A DNA stretch of 6,917 bases from an uncultured Clostridia bacterium (GCA_949448405.1 CASTFX010000065.1:1-6917), one strand, 5' to 3'; shown: positions 1 through 6,903, counted from the first letter of the stretch. Translations and numbers: made by a program. The notes: generated by a model not told the origin, from the letters alone.

Positions 1-1452
1 CAGTAACACCTGGATATAATTTAGAAAATAATACAGATACCATATACAAATTAAATACTGTATCCGAGACAATAGACGAAATGTCAAGAACATATAAAGA
101 AGAAATTTTAGGTAAAAAAGAGGATGAGATAGACGATACTAAAGAATCTTTTATAAAAGAAGTACAAGCTAAGATAGAGGATAAAAAGGAAAACGTACTT
201 TATGATGAATTAATGGATGAAGAATTAACATCAGAAATTTTTGATATGTTATCAGAAAAAGAAAATTTAACAAAAGATGATATAATAAAACTATTAGAAG
301 ATAAAAATGAATATATCTTAGGGTTTGAAGATTTTGATACAAATATGAAGATTGAAGAAGATATCAAATTTGTAGCAAAAGTTGTAAATGATGTATACAA
401 GATAGGAAAAGTAAACAAACTTTGGAAACAAAGAATGAAAGAAAATAAAAAAGTGATATCAAATCAATTAAATGGAGTATCAAGAGCTATATCATATGTT
501 GCAGATTCAATAAAAAAGGAAGATACTAATTTCGAAGAGAAAAAACAGGAAATTATGCTTTTATGTGGTCAAAAAGAGATACAAGTATTAGACATAAATA
601 TAAAGAAGCAACCAAGTGGAAGATATATAGTGAATTTGTACAAGCTATCATGTAAAGAAAATGAAAAGTGCAAGATAGAAGAGATTGAAAAGATTATTTC
701 AAAAGTTCTAAAAACAGATATAGTACTTCAAAGAGAAGTATGTGGAAGAGAAAATAATCAAAACCTATGTAAACAGATATATATGACAAAAGATAAGTTT
801 AGAATGCAAATAGGTATTGCACATGATAAGAAATTTGATTCAATAATTTCAGGAGATTATAGTAATCAAACAAGATTAGATGATGGAAAATATTTAATAA
901 CACTAAGTGATGGAATGGGAAGCGGTCCAGAGGCCAGAAAGTCAAGTCAAGTAGCAGTTAAAATGTTAACAAGGATGCTTTCAAGTGGATTTGATAGAGA
1001 TACATCAATGGACTTAATAAATAGCAGTATGTATATAAATTCGAAAGAAGATACATACGCAACACTAGACGTAGCAATACTTGATTTATATTCTGGAAAT
1101 ATGGAATTTATGAAAAATCGGAGCTTGTCCAACATTTATAAAAAATAAAAAGGATGTACATGTTGTAAAGTCAATATCACTTCCAGCAGGAATATTAGAT
1201 AAAATAGACTTAGTAGTATATGATAAAGATTTAAGTGATGGAGACATTATTATAATGTGTACAGATGGAATATTAGAGTCAAATGCCGAGTATGAAAATA
1301 AGGAAATTTGGGTAAAGAATTTACTTGAAGAAATTGAGACAGATAATGTTCAAAAAATAGCAAATATAATTTTAGAAGAGGCAAGAGATAATAATTTCGG
1401 AAAAGCAAAAGATGATATGACAGTTATTGTTTGTAAAATAAATAAAAATTAA
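1..1452 (+). CDS. spoIIE: Stage II sporulation protein E (SpoIIE), 5'-partial, read through a +1 frameshift at 1119
   Basis: PP2C-type serine phosphatase that dephosphorylates SpoIIAA at the polar septum and so activates sigma-F in the forespore (family knowledge). The frame is open from base 3, so the N-terminal membrane part lies outside the window. Visible are the charged central region, a stretch containing QLNGVSRAIS, and the phosphatase core with SDGMGSG (906-926). The frame then stops at TAA 1146. Skipping one base at 1119 continues as GACPTFIK, LPAGILDKID, TDG (1261-1269) and DDMT (1411-1422), ending at TAA 1450. The joined product has 482 residues in the window. The acidic TDG and DDMT metal-site motifs lie after the shift, so the unshifted product should be inactive. 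No cysteine occurs before LLCGQ (about base 555), although the central region of many homologues has some. Identity is very secure. Whether the break is recoding, mutation or sequence error is open. Confidence 0.9.
1118..1124 (+). other. +1 frameshift site in spoIIE (zero-frame AAT CGG AGC)
   Basis: The zero frame reads AAT CGG AGC and stops eight sense codons after CGG. Dropping C1119 gives AAT GGA GCT TGT CCA (N-G-A-C-P), which leads straight into the conserved C-terminal half. Dropping one A of the preceding A-run (1113-1117) would also restore the frame, giving K-I-G-A-C-P, so the exact extra base is ambiguous here. The same heptamer marks the break in the tsaC-type gene. No clear internal Shine-Dalgarno sequence or pseudoknot is obvious nearby. 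Confidence 0.55.
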
Positions 1453-1459
1453 TTTATCT

Positions 1460-1544
1460 CACGCAATATTATATTATTAATAATCTTTCGATAGACGCCT
1501 AAGTGGGGGCGCAAGAAAAATAATTAATAATATAATATTGCGTG
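1460..1544. repeat. Perfect 22-bp inverted repeat with a structured 41-nt loop
   Basis: Bases 1460-1481 are the exact reverse complement of 1523-1544. The arms begin CACGCAATATT and are otherwise A/T only. The 41-nt loop is more GC-rich and can fold further: TCTT 1484-1487 with AAGA 1513-1516, and CGCC 1496-1499 with GGCG 1508-1511, leaving an apical TAAGTGGG. It starts 8 bp after the spoIIE stop, so it may act as a terminator or 3' stabiliser. However, the 3' arm is followed only by TGTTTTAAG rather than a long U-run, and arms of this length suit a small palindromic repeat element. I do not recognise it as a known riboswitch. Confidence 0.8.
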
Positions 1545-1595
1545 TTTTAAGTGTAGTTTCTTTTTGTCCAAAACGTAACTTTTTAATTAGAAATC

Positions 1596-1622
1596 TTGAT
1601 TTTTATTGTGATTTAATATAAA
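1596..1622 (+). promoter_or_regulatory. Weak candidate promoter before the first penicillin-binding protein gene
   Basis: TTGATT (1596-1601) and TATAAA (1617-1622) resemble sigma-A -35 and -10 hexamers, but the spacer is only 15 nt. If this is used, transcription would begin after the ATG at 1623, which would favour one of the downstream starts. The surroundings are so AT-rich that chance matches are expected. Confidence 0.2.
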
Positions 1623-3875
1623 ATGTTTTTGGTGAAAACATTGGGAAAAATTAAACGAAAGAATTATAAAAAGAAAAGAATGGAAGATAAAGCTGTTCCA
1701 GCAAATAGGATAATTATTGGTACAGTTTTTATTATATTGCTTTTTGTATGTCTGATAGGAAGAATTGCCTGGATACAATTTGTTAGCGGTTCAAACTTAA
1801 AGGAGCTTGCCTCAAGACAGCAGACTTTAAATAAAATAATTAGTCCAAAAAGAGGAAGAATTTATGATGCAAGTGGAAAACCATTAGCAGTAAGTGCGCC
1901 AGTTGATACAATAACAATAAATCCTTCAAAATTTATTATTAAAAATAAACCAGAGGAAACAGCAGCGCTTCAAGAAAAGGTTGCAAAAGGATTATCAGAA
2001 ATATTTAATCTTGATTATGAAACAGTATATGCACAAGTAAAAAGTACAAAGAGTATTGAAACAATAATAAAAAAAGTTGAAACAGAATATGCAGATAAAT
2101 TAGTAACTTGGATGAAAGATAATAAAGTAACCTCTGGAATAAATATTGACGAAGATAATAAAAGATACTATCCATATGATAATTTAGCAGCACATGTAAT
2201 AGGATTTACAGGAGCAGAAAATACAGGCTTATATGGAGTTGAATATGAGTGGAATTCAATACTTCAAGGTACATCAGGGAAGATAGTAACAACTAAAGAT
2301 GTTAATGAAAGTGAGATTTCTGGTAATGCAGACCAATATGTAGAAGTTGAAAATGGAAGCGATATTTATCTTACAATAGATGTAAATATACAAATGATAG
2401 TTGAAAAATATTTAGAGCAAGGTGTAACCGATAATGGAGCAAGAGCAGGAAGTGCAATAGCAATGAATCCAGATACAGGAGATATATTAGCTATGGCAAC
2501 GTACCCAAGCTATAATTTGAATTCACCTAGTACAATAACTACAATGACAGAAGAGGAAGTAGAAGCATTAACTAAAGAACAAAGAGAAACTAAAAGACAA
2601 GAAATGTGGTCTGATAGAAATTTTTCAAGTACATATGAACCAGGTTCTACTTTTAAATTAATTGTAGCTGCAACAGCTTTAGAAGAAAGTATCACAGGAG
2701 TGGACATTGCAAATGATTTTAATTGTAATGGATATGCAGAAGTAGAAGATAGACAGATAAAGTGTGCAAATTCAGCTGTGCATGGTAGACAAACGTTAAG
2801 ACAAGCACTTGGTAATTCATGCAATAGTGCAATGATACAATTAGGACAAAGAATAGGTGCAACAACTCTGTATAAATATCTAAGAGCATTTGGATTTTTT
2901 GAAAGAACAGGTGTTGGAATAGTTGGAGAAAGTAGAAGTAATTTCCACGACCTTAGCAAAGTAGGCCCAGTAGAGCTTGCGACAACATCTTTTGGACAGA
3001 GATTTGAAATAACTCCACTTCAACTAATAACAGCAGTATCAGCAATAGCAAATGATGGAAAACTTATGAAACCTAGAATAGTAAAACAATATATAAATAC
3101 AGACACAAAAACAATAACAGAAATAGAAACAACAGAAGTAAGAAAAGTAATTTCTGAAGATACAGCAAAACAAGTAAGAAATATAATGAAATATGTTGTA
3201 ACAGATGGAGGAGGAAGATACGGAAAAGTAGAAGGATATTCAATAGGAGGAAAGACAGGAACTTCTGAGCCATCTCCAAGCCATCCAGAAGATGGATATG
3301 CAGTATCATTCATATCACTTGTACCAGTTGAGGATCCAGAAATAGTAATACTAGTAGTTATATATAATCCATCAACAGAAAACCCTTATGGTAGTAAGAT
3401 TGCAGCACCAATAGTTGCAAATATGTTATCAGAGATATTACCATATATGGGCATTGCATCTGAGAACTCTGATACTAAAGGAGCAGTAACTACAATTGCA
3501 AAAACTACAAAAGTACCAGATATGAGAAATAAAACTTTAACGGAAGCAAAAAAGAGCTTAGAAAATCTAGGATTCAAAGTAGTTAATGCTGAAAGTACAA
3601 AAGCAAATTCAATTCTTGTAACAGAACAAGTACCAGCAAGTGGAACAAGTGTAATAGATGGTTCAACTATTATATTATACACAGAGGAAAATTCAGTAAG
3701 AACATCTGTAACAGTTCCAAATCTTATTGGAAAACCTTTATCAGAAGCAAAGTCAGAACTAGCTGGAAGAAACTTGAATATTAATTATTCGGGAAGCGGT
3801 AAAGTAGTAAGCCAAGATATACCAGAAGGTACTTCAATAGAGCAAGGAATGATAATTACTCTAAAACTTGAATAG
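1623..3875 (+). CDS. SpoVD/PbpB-type class B penicillin-binding protein with two C-terminal PASTA domains
   Basis: D,D-transpeptidase that cross-links peptidoglycan at the division septum or in the spore cortex, anchored by one N-terminal membrane helix with the catalytic part outside. In order: basic N-terminus; membrane segment about residues 29-52; dimerisation domain opening with R-G-x-I-x-D (77-82); transpeptidase with STFK (Ser342 nucleophile, Lys345), SCN (399-401) and KTGTSE (Lys544). Two PASTA domains follow, about 629-692 (starting KVPDM) and 697-750 (starting TVPNL). At 750 aa it is full length for the family. The start is uncertain: ATG 1623 has no ribosome binding site, TTG 1641 has GGTGA five bases upstream, and ATG 1680 still leaves the whole membrane helix. 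It heads a block with the tsaC-type gene 11 bp downstream. SpoVD (sporulation) and PbpB/FtsI (division) cannot be told apart safely from sequence alone. Confidence 0.93.
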   Translation: MFLVKTLGKIKRKNYKKKRMEDKAVPANRIIIGTVFIILLFVCLIGRIAWIQFVSGSNLKELASRQQTLNKIISPKRGRIYDASGKPLAVSAPVDTITINPSKFIIKNKPEETAALQEKVAKGLSEIFNLDYETVYAQVKSTKSIETIIKKVETEYADKLVTWMKDNKVTSGINIDEDNKRYYPYDNLAAHVIGFTGAENTGLYGVEYEWNSILQGTSGKIVTTKDVNESEISGNADQYVEVENGSDIYLTIDVNIQMIVEKYLEQGVTDNGARAGSAIAMNPDTGDILAMATYPSYNLNSPSTITTMTEEEVEALTKEQRETKRQEMWSDRNFSSTYEPGSTFKLIVAATALEESITGVDIANDFNCNGYAEVEDRQIKCANSAVHGRQTLRQALGNSCNSAMIQLGQRIGATTLYKYLRAFGFFERTGVGIVGESRSNFHDLSKVGPVELATTSFGQRFEITPLQLITAVSAIANDGKLMKPRIVKQYINTDTKTITEIETTEVRKVISEDTAKQVRNIMKYVVTDGGGRYGKVEGYSIGGKTGTSEPSPSHPEDGYAVSFISLVPVEDPEIVILVVIYNPSTENPYGSKIAAPIVANMLSEILPYMGIASENSDTKGAVTTIAKTTKVPDMRNKTLTEAKKSLENLGFKVVNAESTKANSILVTEQVPASGTSVIDGSTIILYTEENSVRTSVTVPNLIGKPLSEAKSELAGRNLNINYSGSGKVVSQDIPEGTSIEQGMIITLKLE
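1631..1643 (+). promoter_or_regulatory. Possible ribosome binding site GGTGA and TTG start at 1641
   Basis: GGTGA (1631-1635) matches part of the consensus anti-16S complement and sits five bases before an in-frame TTG (1641). This would shorten the protein by six residues compared with ATG 1623, which has no purine-rich site upstream. It is suggestive only, since the motif overlaps the reading frame. Confidence 0.3.
3224..3253 (+). repeat. 30-bp direct repeat, copy 1 (KTG-motif region)
   Basis: This stretch, coding for the segment ending in GYSIGGK just at the KTG active-site motif, is identical over 30 bases to 6670-6699 in the second penicillin-binding protein gene. It is the longest exact match between the paralogues that I noticed. 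The copies are in direct orientation about 3.4 kb apart, so recombination between them would delete the genes in between. Confidence 0.8.
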
Positions 3876-3886
3876 AGAGGCAATTC
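3876..3886 (+). promoter_or_regulatory. Ribosome binding site of the tsaC-type gene
   Basis: AGAGG (3876-3880) follows the upstream stop codon directly and lies six bases before ATG 3887. It supports that start and translational coupling to the penicillin-binding protein gene. Confidence 0.7.
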
Positions 3887-4490
3887 ATGGAATATATATA
3901 TTTAAATAAAGAAAATGAACAAAGTACAATTAGAAAAACAATAGAGGTCATTAAATCTGGTGGAGTTATAATTATTCCAACAGATACAGTATATGGAATA
4001 GCAGCAGATGCACAAAATGAAAAAGCAGTTAGAAAAATTTATGAACTAAAAAATAGAGAATTTTCTAACCCATGTAATATATTAGTATCGAACATAGACA
4101 TGATAAGAAATGTTACATCTCAGATATCAAAAAAAGAAGAAGAGATAGTAAGTAAGCATTTCCCTCGGAGCATTAACAATAATATTTAATAAAAATAGTA
4201 AGATACCAGGGATAGTAACAGCAAATAAAGATACTATAGGAATAAGAATGCCTGATAATAAATTCTTATTAGATATGATAGAGAATTTAGGAAAGCCAAT
4301 TGTTGCAACAAGTTTAAATTTAGCAGGTGAAGAAAGTTTGACTAGCCTTAAAGATTTATCTAAAGAATTTAAAGATAATGTAGATTTAATAATAGATGCA
4401 GGAGAAACAAAGCATAAGACTGCATCTACCATAATAAAAGTAGAAAATGATGAAATTAAAATTTTACGAAAAGGACCTATAAAATTTTAA
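3887..4490 (+). CDS. tsaC: Threonylcarbamoyl-AMP synthase (TsaC/YwlC, YrdC domain), read through a +1 frameshift at 4166
   Basis: Makes threonylcarbamoyl-AMP from threonine, bicarbonate and ATP, the first step of the t6A modification at position 37 of ANN-decoding tRNAs, in the cytoplasm. Visible family marks are PTDTVYG (residues 31-37), the K-x-R motif at 55-57, and TSLN (141-144), corresponding to the usual S-T/S-x-N block, followed by AGE. The zero frame stops at TAA 4187 after about 100 residues. Omitting C4166 continues as HFPGALTIIF, a normal YrdC-family segment, and runs to TAA 4488, giving 200 aa, a normal length for the YrdC-only form without the Sua5 C-terminal domain. The unshifted product would lack half of the fold. 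Since t6A synthesis is essential or nearly so in many bacteria, a simple null allele is unlikely. The gene is 11 bp after the penicillin-binding protein gene and 20 bp before the membrane protein gene. Confidence 0.9.
4165..4171 (+). other. +1 frameshift site in the tsaC-type gene (zero-frame CCT CGG AGC)
   Basis: The zero frame reads TTC CCT CGG AGC and meets a stop six sense codons after CGG. Omitting C4166 gives TTC CCT GGA GCA TTA ACA (F-P-G-A-L-T), matching the conserved aromatic-P-G segment of YrdC proteins. The site shares TCGGAGC, codon phase and resulting Gly-Ala with the break in spoIIE at 1118-1124. Confidence 0.6.
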
Positions 4491-4491
4491 T

Positions 4492-4510
4492 AGAGGAAAG
4501 GATATAAAAG
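4492..4510 (+). promoter_or_regulatory. Ribosome binding site of the small membrane protein gene
   Basis: AGAGGAAAGG (4492-4501) lies nine bases before ATG 4511 and two bases after the stop of the tsaC-type gene. It is a strong purine-rich site supporting this start. Confidence 0.7.
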
Positions 4511-4999
4511 ATGAATTTAATAGGATATTTAGGAACATTTATAATAAGTATGATACCAATTATAGAATTAAGAGGAGCAATACCAGTTGCGGTATTTACC
4601 TTCCATTTAACATATGTGGAGGCTTTTATAATAAGTTTTATAGGAAATATACTTCCAGTATATTTTATAGTAAAATTTATAAGACCAATATTTGATTTAT
4701 TAGGAAAGATAAAAATTTTCAGAGTTATAATAGATTGGATAAGTGAAAAAGCAACAAAGAAAATAGCAGAAAGCAAGAAACTTCAGACAGCAACAATATT
4801 AGGACTTTATTTGTTTGTTGCAATACCTCTTCCAGGAACAGGAGCATGGACAGGGTCGTTAATCGCTAATTTTCTAGATCTACCACCTAAAAAAGCTATT
4901 CCTCCAATAGTAGCAGGAGTATTTACTGCAGGAGTAATTATACTTGTTCTAACAGCGATAGCAAATGGCGGAATAAATTACTTATTTACGCAAATGTAA
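4511..4999 (+). CDS. COG2426-type small membrane protein (annotated 'small multidrug export protein' family, function uncertain)
   Basis: A 162-residue, strongly hydrophobic protein. The first half holds a membrane segment with PIIELRGAIPVA, in which the acidic-basic pair ELR is embedded in hydrophobic sequence. A second segment contains SFIGNILPVYFIV. A short basic region follows (EKATKKIAESKK), then PLPGTGAWTGSLIANFL and a final hydrophobic stretch ending near the C-terminus. The ELRGAIP and PLPGTGAWTG signatures are those of the COG2426 / Sm_multidrug_ex family, whose export role is a database name rather than, to my knowledge, a well-proven function. It is likely an integral membrane protein with about four helices and no signal peptide. 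It is the last gene of the block and is followed 15 bp later by a hairpin terminator. Confidence 0.85.
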   Translation: MNLIGYLGTFIISMIPIIELRGAIPVAVFTFHLTYVEAFIISFIGNILPVYFIVKFIRPIFDLLGKIKIFRVIIDWISEKATKKIAESKKLQTATILGLYLFVAIPLPGTGAWTGSLIANFLDLPPKKAIPPIVAGVFTAGVIILVLTAIANGGINYLFTQM

Positions 5000-5014
5000 A
5001 AAGATTAAAATATA

Positions 5015-5053
5015 AAAACAGATAGTAAAATATTTAATTTTACTATCTGTTTT
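5015..5053 (+). terminator. Hairpin terminator after the small membrane protein gene
   Basis: A perfect 17-bp stem (5015-5031 with 5037-5053) and a 5-nt loop ATTTA. The 3' arm ends in CTGTTTT and the 5' arm begins AAAACAG, so the structure carries terminal T residues on either strand. It separates the three-gene block from the second penicillin-binding protein gene. Confidence 0.85.
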
Positions 5054-5078
5054 AAAATATTAAGAAACAGTTAATGCC

Positions 5079-5107
5079 TCATAATTTTTCCTATAAATTA
5101 ATATAAT
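5079..5107 (+). promoter_or_regulatory. Candidate sigma-E-like promoter before the second penicillin-binding protein gene
   Basis: TCATAAT (5079-5085) fits the mother-cell sigma-E -35 pattern KMATATT at six of seven positions. After 14 nt, AATATAAT (5100-5107) fits CATACAMT at six of eight. This would place the start about 15 bp before the GTG start with a short leader. Control of spoVD by sigma-E is known in Bacillus subtilis; its use here is inferred. TATAAT within the -10 also looks like sigma-A, but no good -35 lies 17 bases upstream. Confidence 0.35.
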
Positions 5108-5119
5108 TAATAAAAATAT

Positions 5120-5134
5120 AGGAAAGGCTTGGTG
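5120..5134 (+). promoter_or_regulatory. Ribosome binding site with a non-ATG start (TTG 5129 or GTG 5132)
   Basis: AGGAAAGG (5120-5127) is the only good site here, and no ATG lies close enough behind it. GTG 5132 lies eight bases after the AGGA core and TTG 5129 five bases after it, so GTG is slightly preferred. The choice changes the protein by a single residue. Confidence 0.6.
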
Positions 5135-6886
5135 GGAAAATTGGCAAATATTAGTGGTAAAAAAAGGATAAGAAACGCACTGCTTGTATGTGTAGTGCTA
5201 TTTTCTTTGCTTGGTGTAAGAATAGGATATATACAATTTATTCAAGGAGAGGAACTTATGACACGTGCGTATGTTCAGCAAACCTTAGATAGAATGATAA
5301 ATCCAAATCGTGGTACTATATATGATAGAAATGGAGTAGTACTTGCAAGTAGTGCTAGTGTAGAAACAGTAACAGTAAATCCAACTAATATTGCAAAGGA
5401 AAATAAGGAAAAAGTCGCAGAAGCGTTGTCAAGAATATTTGAATTAGATTATGAAAAAGTTTTAAAAAAGGTAAGTAAAAAAACTTCTATAGAAACTATT
5501 GTTAAAAAAGTAGAAAAAGAAAAGACAGATGAACTTAGAAGGTGGATGAGAGATACAAAAATAGATTCTGGAATAAACATAGATGAGGATACAAAAAGAT
5601 ATTATCCTTATGGAAAATTAGCGTCACATATAATTGGATTTACAGGAAGTGATAATCAAGGGCTAGGAGGAATAGAAGCTAAATACAATGATATTTTAAG
5701 TGGAACACAAGGTAAAATTGTACGTACCTCAGACGCTTCAGGAAGTGTAATAGGAACAGGAGAAGAAGAATATATCGCAGCAATAGATGGAGATAGCATT
5801 GTTTTAAGTATAGATTCAAATATACAGTCTATTGTAACTAAGCATTTAGAAGAGGCTTGCATAGATAATGAGTGTACAGATGGTGGAGTAGTTATCATAA
5901 TGAAACCAGATACAGGAGATGTTTTATCTATGGTTACATGTCCAGAATATGATTTAAATACTCCATTTACTATAAATTCAGAAGAATTAAAAGCCAGTTG
6001 GGATACTTTAAAGCAGGAAGAGAAGAATGTTATGTTGCAGCAAATGTGGAGAAATAAAGCAATAACAGATACATATGAGCCGGGATCTACATTTAAGCTT
6101 ATTACAACCTCAATAGCAATGCAAGAAAAAATAGTAACAGAAACAGATAAAGCAGGAGAATTTTGTTGTACAGGAGGAATAGACATTGTAGGGACATATA
6201 TAAAATGTTGGAGATATTATAGACCGCATGGAGCTGAATCATTAAGAGAGGGACTAATGAATTCATGTAATCCAGTTTTTATAGGGCTTGGTCAAAAGGT
6301 AGGGGTAAAAAAATATTATGAATATTTAAGAAAATTTGGACTTCTATATAAAACTGGAATAGATTTACCAGGAGAAGCTGGAAGTATATTTTTAGCAGAA
6401 GAAAAAGTAGGTCCAGTAGAACTTGCAACATTATCATTTGGTCAAAGATTTGAGGTAACACCTATACAATTAGTTACAGCAATATCTTCAATTGCAAATG
6501 GAGGAAAGCTAATTACACCAAGGTTTGTTACTGCTATAATAGATTCTGAAACAGGAGAAAAAACAGAAATAGCACCAGTTATTAAAAATGATGTAATATC
6601 TGAGGAAACTGCTAGTAAAGTTAGGAATATGATGGAATCAGTAGTATCTGAAGGAACAGGAAAAAATGCAAAAGTAGAAGGATATTCAATAGGAGGAAAA
6701 ACAGGAACATCTGAGGATGGAGTAAAGACTAATAAGTATGTAACATCATTTATGGGAATTTCTCCTACAGAAAATCCAGAAATAGTAATTCTTGTAGTTT
6801 TATATAATCCAACTGGAGAGGGGGGACACCAAGGAGGTGCGTGGTTCATTTTGTTACTACACTTTATAAAAATATTTACACAATAA
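5129..6886 (+). CDS. Second SpoVD/PbpB-type penicillin-binding protein, C-terminus replaced after about residue 571
   Basis: Paralogue of the protein at 1623-3875 with the same order of parts: membrane helix about residues 15-34; R-G-x-I-x-D (61-66); dimerisation domain sharing SGINIDED and KRYYPY with its neighbour; transpeptidase with STFK (Ser320, Lys323), SCN (379-381) and KTGTSE (Lys524). Family-like sequence runs to YNPTGEGGHQGGA (Ala571). There, where members continue with a V-A-A-P-type segment, the last transpeptidase elements and usually a PASTA domain, the sequence changes to WFILLLHFIKIFTQ and stops. The three catalytic motifs are therefore present, but the C-terminal end of the fold and any PASTA domain are missing. 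This could be a 3' disruption by an insertion, a rearrangement, or an assembly join. The start is TTG 5129 or, more likely, GTG 5132. It forms its own unit after the terminator. Confidence 0.88.
   Translation: MVGKLANISGKKRIRNALLVCVVLFSLLGVRIGYIQFIQGEELMTRAYVQQTLDRMINPNRGTIYDRNGVVLASSASVETVTVNPTNIAKENKEKVAEALSRIFELDYEKVLKKVSKKTSIETIVKKVEKEKTDELRRWMRDTKIDSGINIDEDTKRYYPYGKLASHIIGFTGSDNQGLGGIEAKYNDILSGTQGKIVRTSDASGSVIGTGEEEYIAAIDGDSIVLSIDSNIQSIVTKHLEEACIDNECTDGGVVIIMKPDTGDVLSMVTCPEYDLNTPFTINSEELKASWDTLKQEEKNVMLQQMWRNKAITDTYEPGSTFKLITTSIAMQEKIVTETDKAGEFCCTGGIDIVGTYIKCWRYYRPHGAESLREGLMNSCNPVFIGLGQKVGVKKYYEYLRKFGLLYKTGIDLPGEAGSIFLAEEKVGPVELATLSFGQRFEVTPIQLVTAISSIANGGKLITPRFVTAIIDSETGEKTEIAPVIKNDVISEETASKVRNMMESVVSEGTGKNAKVEGYSIGGKTGTSEDGVKTNKYVTSFMGISPTENPEIVILVVLYNPTGEGGHQGGAWFILLLHFIKIFTQ
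6670..6699 (+). repeat. 30-bp direct repeat, copy 2 (KTG-motif region)
   Basis: Identical to 3224-3253 in the first penicillin-binding protein gene and in the same reading frame. It probably reflects the common origin of the paralogues plus conservation at the active site, possibly kept similar by gene conversion. Confidence 0.8.
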
Positions 6887-6903
6887 GAAAACTATGGTAT
6901 AAT
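6875..6903 (+). promoter_or_regulatory. Near-consensus sigma-A promoter reading out of the right edge
   Basis: TTTACA (6875-6880), a 17-bp spacer and TATAAT (6898-6903), with an extended -10 TGG at 6895-6897. Transcription would begin near 6910, beyond the stop of the truncated penicillin-binding protein gene. It overlaps the abnormal 3' tail of that gene and should serve a gene just outside the window. Confidence 0.7.

Noticed and set aside
1255..1452. A separate small gene starting at ATG 1255
   Set aside because: It is the C-terminal end of SpoIIE (TDG and DDMT motifs). The same frame is open and conserved back to 1120, with no ribosome binding site at 1255.
1482..1522. A riboswitch aptamer in the hairpin loop
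   Set aside because: I could not match the loop to any riboswitch core I know, and the element lies 3' of a gene, 79 bp before the next start, without a second regulatory hairpin.
2434..2440. Sequencing error caused simply by the context TGGAGC
   Set aside because: TGGAGC also occurs at about 2434 (even as AATGGAGC) and about 6228 without an extra C, so the six-base context alone does not generate the insertion. Sequencing error in general is not excluded.
4248..4490. A separate small gene starting at ATG 4248
   Set aside because: It is the second half of the YrdC domain. The frame is conserved back to 4167, and the ATG lies inside the conserved R-M-P-D segment.
5656..6186. Reverse-strand open frame of 176 codons (and similar ones at 2510-2959 and 6442-6849)
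   Set aside because: They lie opposite clearly conserved transpeptidase sequence, show no family features and no ribosome binding sites, and are typical antisense shadows.
6800..6886. A third +1 frameshift explaining the short second penicillin-binding protein
   Set aside because: No CGG is present and neither other frame after 6841 restores the expected V-A-A-P and following residues, so the end looks like a junction.
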